64,000 bases of DNA from Heterobilharzia americana (Eukaryota; Platyhelminthes; Trematoda; Strigeidida; Schistosomatidae): positions 63,061,257 to 63,125,256 of the forward strand of contig OX104128.1 in assembly GCA_944470555.2 (NCBI GenBank). The letters run 5' to 3'. Shown here in pieces: positions 23,130 to 35,039 of this stretch. Under the pieces are notes generated by a model, which saw only the letters and a program-made list of their open reading frames with translations, had not been told where the DNA came from and did no database searches. The translations under genes and the position numbers were made by a program. The number at the start of each line of letters is the position of its first letter. Within the stretch, counting starts at the first letter, position 1.

Positions 23130-26070
23130 TCTTCAGTGATTCTAATCCACAATACACACTATGAAAGACACGATAAAATTCAAACCATAAAATCAAGTAT
23201 ACCACAAGTACTTTCACATATGTTCAAAAAACACTTTACTGTAATAAAAACAGGAGGCAATTTTGCTTTCTTACTAACTTATAGTCACCATACCATATGT
23301 ATTCATTAGGTTATTCAAAACCTCTCTTTTTACATACTCATTCATCAGTGTGATGCTTGTTCGCATCGTGAGTAAAATATGAGCCAGTCACATAAAAGCC
23401 TTCAGGAAATGTTACATTTTTAATGTGAAGAACTAAAGTGCTTAGTGATGACAGCGTTCATCTCTTTCGAAACATATCTCAAATGACTTAAGGGCAATCA
23501 TAGTAATGATAACACTAAAATACACCTGAACTGCAAAAACCAAGAACAATTATTGACTGTTCTTTCACAGTACTTTCAGCTTCTATGAACGAAGAAAGTG
23601 TCAGGAGATGAAGAATGCTCTGTGATACGACGAATGATTTCAGTAGTGAAAAATACATCATACTCATATACGATTTCCGAGCAAATAGAAGTGTTCCAGA
23701 AAAAGGATTAGTTAGCTTGTCTTGATTGACCGAATGTAAGTTGTGACTTTCTTGGAAGACTAATCCAGTTATACAGGAGTATAAATCTATCAGGTTTTTG
23801 AATCAGCTGGTGATGAGTTGAAGTAGTCATTTATCTTTTAAACACTTGTTACCAAGGTCAGTTTGTGAAAATGAAAGAACGACTGATTAAATATTGTTGT
23901 CAAGTGTATTGTCTTTGTTGAAAACCTCAATAAATGAATCAAGTTTATGTTTTCACTATTACAGTTTGACGCTTAGATTTTCACTCTCGAGTTTTCTGAA
24001 TATATTATTATTCAGGTAATTGGTATGATATAAAAGGAGAAAACACTCCCTATAACTGATTTCATTTTTCTCATTTCTCTTTGTTCACTTTATCTGATGA
24101 ATTGGTCGTTCTCTTTTGGCACACCGGTATTTTGAACCGCTGCTTCGACACTACTTCTAGCTTCATTTCGATGTTATGAGACTGTTAGTGACCAGTAGTC
24201 TTGTTTTATCTGTGCACTCCGATATATCTATATCTAAGTGCCTTTCCGAAAACACCTCAACTGGACACTAGTATACGGTGCTTTTGACTTCGGGGCGTCA
24301 TCCATTAGGTTATTTACTGATATCAGTCAAATTTATGAAAGTAGTTCTTCTTCTTATGTGTATCTTATTCGCTTTACAGGACCAAAGTGATTGACCCGTG
24401 TTGACATTAGTTGTGTTTAAGTAGTAATTAGAAGTACCTGTGTGAAGTTGAGGTTGACTGGATTCGGAAGCTGACTGTTAACCAGACGGTTCGTGCACTA
24501 CTTCACCAACTGAGGTTTGGGCAACTAGATAGTACCGCTAGCCATCATACAATAGGTGGAGTTCACTGCCTACTGCACGAATGTGCACAAGGTTGTCTAG
24601 TAGATTTTGAATTTAGGTTAAAGTTACTTATAAATCAATATTACATCATCAACACAACTATTACTTATGTTTTATATTCACTAGTAGAATCCAGTTTCTT
24701 TTCGTCTCATTGTACAATGTTTAGTTGATACAGTCTGTGAAAGTAAATCCTAAGAATCCATGTTACATGTTTGCTGGTTGCTAGAAGCGTAATCTGTAAT
24801 CCCCGTTCCATTCCGTTTGAAATTCGTCAGTTGGATGCACCTAGATCCCTGTGTTCGAGTCTCTGCTAAGAGTTAAACTCAACAGCTACAGCTTCAAACA
24901 TCAAATTGTGATTCATCAGGTTAGTGAGAGTCATAGGTTCGTTTATCAACCATTACTTAGCTCAAAAATAAGTCAAAATGAAACTCAAGTAATATTGAGG
25001 CATAAATGAGTTAATAGTTACCAAGATATTCGATTCAGTCGAACAAACATTTGGGAATGAAAAAATCAATTCATGAATCTTGGAAAAGCTGAAATTCCAA
25101 GAGCTTTGTAAAATGTGATTCTTGATTATTAGTCTTATTTGTAATATTACGGCAAAATAATTTTTTTTAGAATATGCGATTCAACTACCTTTTCCGTAAA
25201 AGCAAATTTGAGAAAAACATAAAAATATGAAACATTGAATTACAGTGGTGGGAATTTGAAATTTCATAATTCATGGGAATGCACTCCTGTCCATTTTTAT
25301 TTGGATATGAAAATTACTATTGGTTATTTGTAAGCGCTACAGACAAATTTGTTAGAGAAAGAAACTTGTGCATTGAAACATTGAATGTTATGAAGGAAGA
25401 AGGGATTATTTGTTTGGTATAAACTCATAGTTCCACTTTATTCTATTTCCCAGTAAAATTATGATAGCCTTAGATTTTTTAATCACATTAGATGAAATCA
25501 AGAAATAATAGATGAAGGGAACTTAGGGAACTGTTACTGGAATTTCATATTCCCCCCTCCATTGACTAGCACAATTGATTTGATCGGTTAGTGTCTATTT
25601 CTCGTACCGACACCTGAATGCTGGTTTTCAGCTGCAGTTTGATGATGTTTAGTAATGAGTATCAGAGTTCCATCACAGAGGACGTTGAAATGTCGCTATA
25701 GTTTGCTGTTAATGGTAAAGCAACTGACCAGCAAATCAAGAGCATGGAACTTGTATCTCTGTTTGCAACCACGACCTACCGATTAACTACCTATCCCATG
25801 AGCTAATAGTTATATCTGCTATATGCAGGTAATTCAAAAGACTGTTGGTGGATTCGAGCCTCAGCTAGGGTGTATACACGCCATGTCTACTAAGCAAAAG
25901 TAGTAAGAAGCATACATCTTGTATTTTTTGTCAGTTACTATGAAATAATGTCAAATTTTACTTCTTGACAAGGCAGTGTCTCATGGATCCTCCATCAGAA
26001 CAGTGGGATCAGAGGTGCTTCAGTGCATGTCTTAGATCTGTGAAAAATAAAGGCATATAATTCGTTAACC
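23130..26070. other. No gene seen
   Basis: About 2.9 kb of unassigned A+T-rich DNA. Patches near 24,280-24,320 and 25,840-25,880 look like eroded tRNA-like SINE heads (GGATTCGAGCCTC at about 25,851), too weak to place. Confidence 0.4.
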
Positions 26071-26074
26071 TACT

Positions 26075-26240
26075 TGATGATCGATGGCAGCGGAGTCCAA
26101 GGTGCGCGTTTCGTCCCACTTAGGAGTTGTTAGATGAGTATACTTGCTCCCTAATGAGTGATGGTGCTCCCACTGAGACACGAACCTCGTAAACATCGTT
26201 TCAGGGATCAAAGAGCCATTCATTAGAGCCATATGAATAT
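26075..26240 (-). repeat. Hammerhead SINE, family A, minus copy (cluster member 1)
   Basis: The minus-strand order is head (GAGGTTCGTGTCTCAGTGGG, about 26,190-26,170), core CTAACAA (expected CTGANGA), stem II, GAAACGCGCACC and TTGGACTCCGCTGCC. GAAA and stem III are kept, but the core is mutated at two positions. Confidence 0.6.
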
Positions 26241-26585
26241 ATAATATCAGCTCCAAACCACATCTTTTTCACTTTTGACGTGCTTTTAGACGGTGTATTG
26301 CAACATTGAAGTCAGTGAATACAATAAACTTACTAACATGATAAAAGCCAATATTTCATCCATTATGTTACTTAGCTTAAGTTCAAGCCACATAGCGTCT
26401 TGGAATTTCTTGAGCAACAGATGATGGGTGATGTAGTTGCTTTTATAGTAAGCAGTTATTATCCATCAGTTTAATTTGGGGATATGAGGTAAAAGGTGAC
26501 CTGGAAGCAAATGCCGTGGTCTTGAGCTCAGTCATAACTATAACACAACCAAAGCAGCCCCAATACAATGAGATTTGACAATGAC
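26240..26585. other. No gene seen
   Basis: Unassigned spacer between two family A copies. Confidence 0.4.
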
Positions 26586-26589
26586 GATA

Positions 26590-26760
26590 GATGGTGACCA
26601 GAATTGGAATTCTAGAGGCGTACTTCATCCTATTTGGGACTGGTCACCAGTATGTGGCTGGCTTGTAGTAAGGGATGTTGTTCCCACTAAGACCCAAGCG
26701 CATGACTGATCGTTTCAAATGCCAGAGCTTTATCCACTAGACCAACGAGTCACGAAAATC
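26590..26760 (-). repeat. Hammerhead SINE, family A, minus copy (cluster member 2)
   Basis: The minus-strand head has CTCGTTGGTCTAGTGGATAA (about 26,752-26,733). The ribozyme region near 26,612-26,650 keeps the stem II hairpin (CCCAAATAGG) but reads TGACCA in the core and GAAG for GAAA. Inactive remnant. Confidence 0.55.
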
Positions 26761-26764
26761 GCCG

Positions 26765-27585
26765 CTTGTGCGATAACACATCCGTAAGATTCTTTTGCAA
26801 CAGTTCTAATTATAAAACAACGAGGCAGTTAATCCGAGGGAATTCAAAGAACTTTAGAATAGCAGACCTTACCATGAGAACTGACCAAGGGAACAGCATA
26901 CCTATTGCCTTGGGTGCGGTGATGCATATTTACACAACACGATGGAACAGACCTAGGGGTCAGTATACTCAGTGAAGTTTAACAGAGGTGATGAATAAAA
27001 TACAAGGAAATCCTGAGTAATCAAATCATTTGTACGAGCAGCCACAACTAGGCTAAGACACTCGACTTGTGAAAAAGTTCCCGCCTCACTTCAGTTGTGA
27101 AAACTCTATCCTCGCTGTCGTGCTACGGAACGATGCGTAACTATCTATTCTTATTCGGTGTACTAGTTGACGAGCTAAGTCTGTTACATCAACTTTCTTC
27201 ATGTCAATCTGAGTAGGGTTGAAATAGACAGGAAGAACAGATGGCCTATTTTTAGTGGAAACAGTCTTTTTCCATGCCATCAAAACTGAATACTTGCAAC
27301 ATGGGTGATTGAACCTGTGTTCTATACACTTTAAATTCTTTCTATAATCATGGAGATAAAAGACTTTAACGTTATAATAGTCAGTGAAAAAGTCCGCCTG
27401 AAAGTTTTCGTATCATCCAGCTACGACTAAACAATAAATTGTGTTAGACGCATTATCTGGGAAGAAGGTGTAAAAAAAGAAACTACTATAACTACTGTTA
27501 AGATTATTGTTATCCACCGAATGCTGAATGTCCGCATATTCTTGCACTTATTATGCACACAGTTACTATTGATTCCGTAATCTGC
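26765..27585. other. No gene seen
   Basis: Unassigned. Short open frames at 26,766-26,975 and 27,086-27,283 show no motif. Confidence 0.35.
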
Positions 27586-27589
27586 TTGG

Positions 27590-27825
27590 TGAATAGCTGC
27601 GGAATCTAGGATGCACGCTTCGTCCTATTTGGGATTCTTCAACTGGATGTACCTGCATCTCAGTGCCTCAGTGGCTTAGCGAGTAGCGCTCTGACTTTCG
27701 AACCCATATCCGCCGGGTTCTAGTCCCTGTTAGGGATACCATCCCTCACTGGAGTGTGGGTATATTCAGTCGATGAGCCTCAAGTAGGACGAAATACATC
27801 CTGGACTCTACTGAAAGTCACCAAA
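27590..27825. repeat. Head-to-head pair of hammerhead SINE family A
   Basis: The left part (27,590-27,660) is the ribozyme-plus-tail module in minus orientation (GCATCCTAGATTCCGC). The right part (27,668-27,825) is a full plus copy with A box TGGCTTAGCGAG (about 27,682), B box GGTTCTAGTCC (about 27,717), TCGATGA in place of CTGANGA (about 27,759), stem II, GAAA and ATCCTGGACTC. The ends match as an imperfect inverted repeat (TGGTGAATAGCTG against AAAGTCACCA). Both cores are mutated. Confidence 0.65.
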
Positions 27826-27834
27826 AAGAGTAAA

Positions 27835-30250
27835 ACATAATGGGTAATCAAGCAGTATAGAGGCATCCGCATAGGAGCACATCTGCCAACAGAAGTCGAG
27901 TAATTCGATTCAGTGTAGCAACGACAGACAACAAGTACTAAACAATACCCTTAACTCTATTGAACAGTCAACATAAAATCTAGATATTTGTAAACTTTGA
28001 TAAGGACCAATAGAAATCAAGGTTAATAAATAGTGACCTTGTGTCAGAATTGTTGGTATTCGTATTTATAACCTTAGATTTTTCACTGGTTTAGTGTTTT
28101 GTCTTGCGTTAAATTATTATTTTATCGTCCTAATGGTCTGTTGTGATACACCTTCGAAAGGTCATCAATGCTGTAGGATAAGCGTAACAATGTGTCAGGG
28201 ATGTAAGCTACTAGAACTGGGTCAAGTGATGTAAAGGCTAAGTGAGTACACTTTCTAAAGTCTTTAGCCTACTCTTATGAAAAAAAAGGAAAACTTAACG
28301 GAAACATATGCAGAAATCATCCACAGTTCTTGGTTTTTCAGAGTTTGTCTAACTGAAATAATCAAACATAAGGATTAAACAACTTTGTCCAATCAACCTA
28401 CAATATCTACATCTAAAACACAATACTTCTTGGTACAACTACAAAAAGTTCTAAACTCTATTCATTAATCACATGAAAAATATTTAATGAATTAATTTTT
28501 GTTTTAATTGATAAAACAACTTGCAAAATCTTGAATGAAAATAATCAAATTTCTTTTTTACCTCTGGTTTAATCAACCCGACTAAAAATAATGAGACTGT
28601 ATACTTTTAGAATCAAAGCTAATCATCATATAAACACGCACATATGTACTTTTATTAAATTTAATTTGAAATTCATTATGAATAATGAAGAAAGAATAAG
28701 AAAGTACACTAAAGTGAAAAAATCTTGACTATGATTATCATTGTGATTATTGATTATTATTGTTATCATTATTCTCCCTTCTCTTCATCTTGGTCGTTTA
28801 CTGAACCGAGTTAGTTGGTCACCATTGTCTTATGGGCTTCTGTGCGGATGCTTGAAAACTGTCGGTAATTTTAATTTTATCAACAATTGGAAGTATAGAG
28901 GGTAATACTCTGAAGTTTGAAGTGGGAAGGAACAACATCATTAACTGCGAGGTAGATGATGAGTCTCAAAGAAAACGAAACGCTGAGCCACAGTTCCACT
29001 ACTAGCTGCTATCCTATACTGATACGCTTGATTGAAGTATGACTTCAGTTGTTGTTGTTCCATTTGAAATAACCAAAGGTAACTATCGAAAATAAATGAA
29101 ACTCTATATGTCGGTGGTTCTGTACGTTGATACTGCTTGAAATGAAGGTCTCTACACACCACTTGGATATTTTTCACGTCAGAATGTAAATATGGCGGTT
29201 AGAAGAAACTCTTTCTTCGTTAGTTTTACACAAAAAGTATTTTATTCCTTCTTTTTTGATAGATTTGTGTTGTCAGCTTTCTTAAACACCCTAATCACAA
29301 GTGAAACGGACTGATAGGTTATTCAGCGAGACAATGAAATACTTTTCTCGATGAGATACAAAATCGGAATGGATTTTGACGATATAAGTAGCAATCTTCT
29401 ACCATAGTATTCAGCCTACTTAAACGTCCTCTGGTCTTAGATAGCGACAGATGTATCATCATAAGTTGAGGTATCTTTAGAGTCATTCAACTGGCCATCG
29501 GGATATTTTGCAGTTGGTATTACATCTAACTCATTGGTATAAAACATTTCGTTCTGAGACTAAATCCGCTAACTTGCCTTTCAGCCAACTAAATATTATC
29601 TAAGCAGAGGTTCCATTGGTAAAAAACACAGGCATAACCTCAGAATGTTATAACTGACGGGCATACTGAGTTAAATAGATGGATAGGATGACCTTAGGGG
29701 TAAGTGTGACACACTTTCAACTACCCATGTTGTTCAGTAGTATGGTTTTACTACTTCTGGATCACGACAGGTTGTTTTTAAACCTTATTTGCTGATTTCC
29801 AGCGTAAATCTTGTTGACATGACAGTTGAATTGTTGAAGAACTGTTCTACAGTGAGGCATTTCAAGAAAAACCTTAGAGTTTGCAAATAAATTTCTGGCT
29901 TATCATCCATTTCATGCTACATCAATGCACCCAGATTAGCTAAATGGACCCAACCGATCTTAGCAATTTAACTCTCCAGTTAAACGGATTTGTCTGGAAA
30001 CACTTCTGACAAGCCCTGTTCTGAACAAGCAAAACGATTTTCAGTGCTCAGATCACTATCATCTAAATTGTGAAATCGGTGAATCGCAGTAAGGGGTTTA
30101 ACTAATACTTGTGGTATTCATACTACTGAAGTAGTATGCATTCTGTTACGTTTTAATGCCTAGTTGATGGTGCTTCTACAGGTACAGCACTTGAGTAAAT
30201 CTCATTGGTTAGATAATGGTGGATATTCTATGTAATTTGTGAAGCACTAA
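27835..30250. other. No gene seen
   Basis: About 2.4 kb of A+T-rich DNA with an ATT/ATC-rich patch near 28,735-28,785. No coding frame or repeat copy was recognised. Confidence 0.4.
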
Positions 30251-30258
30251 CCTGCAGA

Positions 30259-32692
30259 ATTCTGTGCATTCAACGATTTGGTGATTGGAGGCAGTGTGTT
30301 CAGGCACAAGGATATCCACAAAGCGACATGGACTTCACCAGATGGACACACTAAAAATCAAATCGACTTTATCTCAATCTCAAGAAAATGGAGACGCAGT
30401 CTACTTAACACAAGGTCAAGAAGAGGAGCAGATGTAGGTTCAGACCACTCACTGTCTAGTGCAAGGAACCTTCCAAATCAAGTTAAAAGCCTTCAAGGAA
30501 GCTGGTGATAGACCTCAATTCAAGTACAACACTCGGAAACTGAAGGATGAAACTACAAAGGAGATCTTCAAAGCAGCCATCAAGACAAAATGGGAGACAT
30601 CGAGGGACATCCCTGAAGAAACCTGTGTGGAAGAACACTGGAAGTCTTTGAAAGCTATGTGGAAAGAAACCTGCACAACAGTATTAGGAAGGAAGAAGAA
30701 AGAAGACAAGGAATGGATCTCGACGGATACCTGGAAGCTGATAGAGGAGAGGAGGATGGTGAAGCAGAAGATAAACCAGTGCAAGGATGCTCAACGACAA
30801 GATGAACTGAGCACAATGTATAAAACACTGGATAAAGAAGTGAAGAAGAGTGCACGCAAAGACAAAAGACACTTCTACGAAACACTGGCAAGTGAAGCAG
30901 AACAGGCTGCAGGTAAGAGAGACCTGACGACATTGTATCAAATAACCAGGTTGCTATCAGGGAAGAGACCAACACAGATGAAACCAATAAAAGATGAAGA
31001 AGGAAATTTAATTACAAAAGAAGAGAAACAGAGGAAACGATGGGCCGACCACTTCAAGAAGCTCTTGAATCGACCACCACCTGCACTTCGTCCAGAAATA
31101 CCACCTGCAGCCGCTGAATTACAAGTGAACATAAATCCCCCAACGAAAATGGAAGTCCTGAACGCCATAAAGCTACTGAGATGCGGGAAAGCAGCAGGAC
31201 CAGATGGAATACCGCCAGAAGCACTGAGAGCAGATGCAGAGACAACAGCGGCCATGCTCACACCACTATTGCAGAAGGTGTGGAAGGAAGAGAAGGTACC
31301 TGCCGGTTGATTGGAAGAAGGGTTACCTTGTCAAACTGCCGAAGAAAGGAGACCTCAGTGCTTGCAAGAACTGGCGAGGAATCACTCTCCTGTCCACCCC
31401 AAGTAAAATATTAAGCCGCATCATCCTGGAGAGGCTAAGGGATGCACTGGATTCAAAACTACGACCGGAACAGGCAGGCTTCAGGAAGTACAAATCATGT
31501 GCAGACCAAATTGCAACGCTTCGTATCATCATAGAACAAAGCGTAGAATGGCAATCAGCTCTATACCTCAACTTCATCGACTTTGAGAAGGCCTTTGACA
31601 GCGTCGACCGAGAAGTAATTTGGAAACTGCTTCAATACTACGGAGTACCGCAAACCTTTATCCGCCTCATTCAACAACTATATGAAGATGCCACATGCCA
31701 AGTAATCCACAATGGGAAGCTCAGTGATGCCTTTGAAGTGAAGACAGGAGTGAAACAAGGTTGCCTACTATCCCCCATGATATTCCTTATTGTGGTGGAC
31801 TGGATCATGCAGCAAACAGTAGGCAGCGAGAAGAGGGGGATACACTGGACGACGGAAAAGAACCTAGAAGACTTGGATTTCGCCGATGACTTATGCCTAA
31901 TGTCACATAAACTTGAAGATCTGCAGGCAAAAACTAACAAGTTGACAGAAGAGGCAGCTAAGACGGGACTTCAGGTGAATATAGAGAAGACAGAGGTGAT
32001 GAAGATACCGCACCACCACCATCAACAACAACAACAGACTCCAATCACCGTCAACGGGAGAAACTTGAAGGAAGTAACCTCCTTCACCTATCTAGGAAGC
32101 ACTGTCTCAACTACAGGCGGGACGGACGAGGACGTCAAAGTCAGAATCGGAAAAGCAAGACAGGCGTTCATTAGCCTGAAACCAGTGTGGAGATCTTCTG
32201 CGCTCAGCATGTGGAACAAGATACGGATTTTCAACACCAACGTCAAGTCAGTGCTCTTGTATGGCTCAGAGACTTGGCGCGTCACGAAAGGTATTTCCAA
32301 TAAACTACAGACATTCATCAACAACTGCTTACGCTCGCTGCTGAAGATCAGATGGCCAGAAAAAATAAGCAACAAGGAACTCTGGGAACGAACCAACCAA
32401 GAACCTATCACGCAACAAATATGCAGGAGGAAGTGGAGATGGATTGGCCATGCACTGAGAAGGCCGACTGAGGACATCACGCGTTAGGCCCTTGAGTGGA
32501 ATCCCCATGGGAAGCGACGAGTTGGACGTCCGAGGGTGACATGGAGGAGGTCATGCGGGGAGGAAATGAGAGCTTGTGGGCTGTCGTGGAACCAGGTTCA
32601 AAAGATCTCAGAGAACAGAGGTCACTGGAGGCGTGCTACTGAAGCCCTATGTTCCACTAGGAACCCAAGGGACTAATAATATAATAATAATA
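30259..32692 (+). pseudogene. RTE-clade non-LTR retrotransposon, best copy (copy 3)
   Basis: An endonuclease/reverse transcriptase of the RTE type that copies its RNA into nicked DNA. It is 5'-truncated inside the endonuclease, starting at CAFNDLVIGG. QIDFISISRKW and GADVGSDHS (the terminal SDH motif) are visible at 30,357-30,448. RT landmarks: GKAAGPDGIPPEA (31,186-31,224), LPKKGDLSACKNWRGITLL (about 31,335-31,392), RPEQAGFRKYKSCADQ (about 31,460), motif A FIDFEKAFDSVDRE (about 31,573-31,614), motif B GVKQGCLLSPMIF (about 31,750-31,788), catalytic FADD (31,879-31,890), FTYLGSTVS (about 32,084) and RWIGHALRRPTEDITR. Three lesions break it: a 4-base insertion near 30,450, a 4-base insertion near 31,305 and TAG at 32,485-32,487. 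After that TAG the frame runs on to a natural TAA at about 32,674, followed by a (TAA)n tail. Related to schistosome RTE elements such as SR2. Confidence 0.93.
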
Positions 32693-32929
32693 ACCTCATA
32701 TCACCATTTGTCTCCGAAAAATAGATAACCCTTGTAAAAGACGACTGGACTAGGCAGCAGTTTTGTCCCAGATTGAGGCTCTCCAGCAGCACATACAAAC
32801 GTTCACTACGAAACCTGAAGATCCTAGGATCAATCCAAAATGAGGCCTTGAGTTTTCGATGTTTAGGAATCCCAAACTAAAAAGAAACCTTGAAAATGAA
32901 TTAAACTAGTGATCATTGGTGACTAGCTT

Positions 32930-33295
32930 TGAGAGGTGATTCCCAAAGTTCTAATGAGAAGTCGCGACCAGTGGGTCCAACTAGGTCAAACTCGAGGACA
33001 GTTACTCAACGGTGGCATTGAATGGAGTCAACTCTATATCGTGAACTGACAGAAGTTAGACGTGTGAACGACTAGTTTCCGACCCAGTGGGTCAATGGCA
33101 ACGTGCTTACTGTAAAACCCACAGTTCCTGGGCTCGCTCCCTGGCTGGGTCGTGAGTGCACACTGCTGAGGAGTCCCATACTAGGATGAAACAGCTGTCC
33201 ACCCCTTCAAGTTTTCCAGTATTTCTCCAACTGATGTCAGTCCATGATGAATAACAACCTGAAACCAATAAATCCCCACAAACCTCAAAATCTAA
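32930..33295 (+). repeat. Hammerhead SINE, family B, full-length copy
   Basis: The upstream block (TTCTAATGAGAAGTCGCGACC..., about 32,950-33,080) also occurs near 41,660-41,790 and, reversed, near 34,460-34,600, so it belongs to the unit. The tRNA-like head starts at CCCAGTGGGTCAATGG (33,082). The ribozyme core is at 33,166-33,199 and the tail ends GATGTCAGTCCATGATGAA (about 33,235-33,253). It is followed by ACCAATAAATCCCCACAAACC, also seen near 6604. Confidence 0.7.
33160..33206 (+). ncRNA. Hammerhead ribozyme motif in SINE family B (33.2 kb)
   Basis: All invariant positions are present: CTGAGGA (33,166-33,172), GAAA (33,188-33,191) and the U-C cleavage step (33,198-33,199). Stem II is GTCC/GGAT with one G-U pair. 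Stem III is CAG/CTG with no loop. Stem I has only two sure pairs before a mismatch, so activity is doubtful. Confidence 0.65.
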
Positions 33296-33299
33296 GAGG

Positions 33300-34125
33300 A
33301 AACAGATATCTTATGCTTCCAGACGTTTGGTGCTTCTTCAAATAATGCTGATAGGTGATAAAAACTATTCTGAAATATGGGAGTTAAGTTCCTCAAGAAA
33401 ATGTTCCTGGAATAAATATCCAAATAAATAATAATAATAGGGATTAAATCCAAATATCCTGTCCACCATACTCTCTTCTTGTTTTTTTCAGTGTTTTCTT
33501 ATTGTTTGTGTTAACTGTGAAAGCTTAAAATATGACAAAACATCTTAGAGATACAAACCTGAGTTGAAATGAATCGGATGAGTTCAGTCAGTAGGCAGTT
33601 CATTTGATCGTTCAGTTCATCATTCGATTAATTACTAGTAAACTGAGAAACTGCTTTTATATCCATCTAGTTCAGTAGTTTATTTCTTAGATTTAGACCC
33701 GAAATGGCTTTGAATAAAGTGAGAATAACAAATTTTTAGCGGAGAAAATGTTTATTCATCATTCAACTCAGAACACTGATTGACAGAACCCTCAAAAGAC
33801 TGAAATTCTGCTGATAGCTTCTGAATAAATGTTGTTTTCCCCGTAAAATGTTTTAATCCGCTGTTATCTTCAGTGAACTACATTCCAGATGAAAAGACAG
33901 ATTCGGAAGCAGTATTTATCAGGTACCGAAATTGGTTAGAGAAACTTGGCAGGAATGGACAGTTGTTTCCGGACTACCAGGCAGCTCATTTCTAAGATGT
34001 AATGAAAAGTTCAGTCTTGAAATGTTACTTTTCACAATGAATAATTCACTGTTCAGTTACCGCGTTAAGATCAAATGAATCTCCATTTCCTAAATATCAT
34101 CGACTTAAAAACAATGTTAATAAAG
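33300..34125. other. No gene seen
   Basis: Unassigned A+T-rich DNA before the large foldback. Confidence 0.4.
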
Positions 34126-34274
34126 ATCACTTTTATCACGGTATAAAGTGTATTTTCACTTGCGTAATCCCGGCATAGTATATTAGAACAAACAAGAAAA
34201 GAAAAATATATATTTTGTATTATTCCTCAACGTTTCAATCCTTTCAAGAGTATGAATCTGACATTAATTTTTCA

Positions 34275-34700
34275 TAGGTAGTATTCATCATGGACTGACA
34301 TCTGTTCGGGAACCATCGAAAACTTGGAGCACTGAACATCCGTTTTGTCCTAGTCTGGGACTCTTTAGCAGTACACACCCATTACCGGGCTGGGGTTCGA
34401 ACTCAGTACCCCAACAGTTCACGGCGAATGCGTTAAGTATTCAGCCACTGAGTCGGTTTTCAGTGGTTCACAGTTTACAGCTTCTGTCAGTTCATGATAT
34501 GGCGCGACCATCACCCAAAGTCTTCAGTTGGCATCTTCTTTCCTTCCAACTGGTTGACCCGACAGGTCACGGCTTCTTGTTAGAACTTCGAGATATTCAT
34601 GTGGGAGGATGAAAATATTGAGCACCATAAAGTAATGTATTTCTGAGAAGAATAGGGACTTTTAATTCAGAGGTAGTACCCATCACTGACTGATATTAGG
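34275..34700 (-). repeat. Hammerhead SINE, family B, inserted in left foldback arm
   Basis: On the minus strand it has the unit order: upstream block (about 34,600-34,465), tRNA-like head with CGTTAAGTATTCAGCCACTG seen in reverse and B box GTTCGAACCCC (about 34,402-34,392), mutated core CTAAAGA (about 34,370), AAAA for GAAA, and the tail TCATGATGAATACTACC-like end at about 34,285. A second short tail piece in the same orientation lies at 34,668-34,695. The matching point of the right arm (about 35,875) has no insertion. Confidence 0.65.
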
Positions 34701-34914
34701 GTAATATTCAAGTTTTGGTACAGAAGATCATCCAGTTACATCGTGATATGGAAGAAAGATGAATATGATGTATACGAGCGAAATAGCGAATCGGTCAGAG
34801 AAGCTTTTCTGGTTGTGCAAGTGAGGTGGAGGAAAACTAGGTTGGGAAAATTTAGTTCGACTATGGAAAATACAATGGAGTTGTGAGTCATCAGTGGTGA
34901 GAAAGTAAATTAAT

Positions 34915-35003
34915 AATGCGAAGTTTGCACACAATGATAAGTTATTATTTTATTAATATTTCAAGCAAAATAATAACTTTTCGTCATGTGTAAACTTTGC
35001 ATT
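34915..35003. repeat. Hairpin with 37-bp arms
   Basis: The left arm 34,915-34,951 and right arm 34,967-35,003 are near-perfect reverse complements (AATGCGAAGTTTGCACACA against TGTGTAAACTTTGCATT; GTTATTATTTT against AAAATAATAAC) around a 15-bp loop. It lies inside the large foldback, next to its left arm. Confidence 0.7.
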
Positions 35004-35039
35004 GAAAAGCTATTCACAATACATTAATCCATTCCAAAT

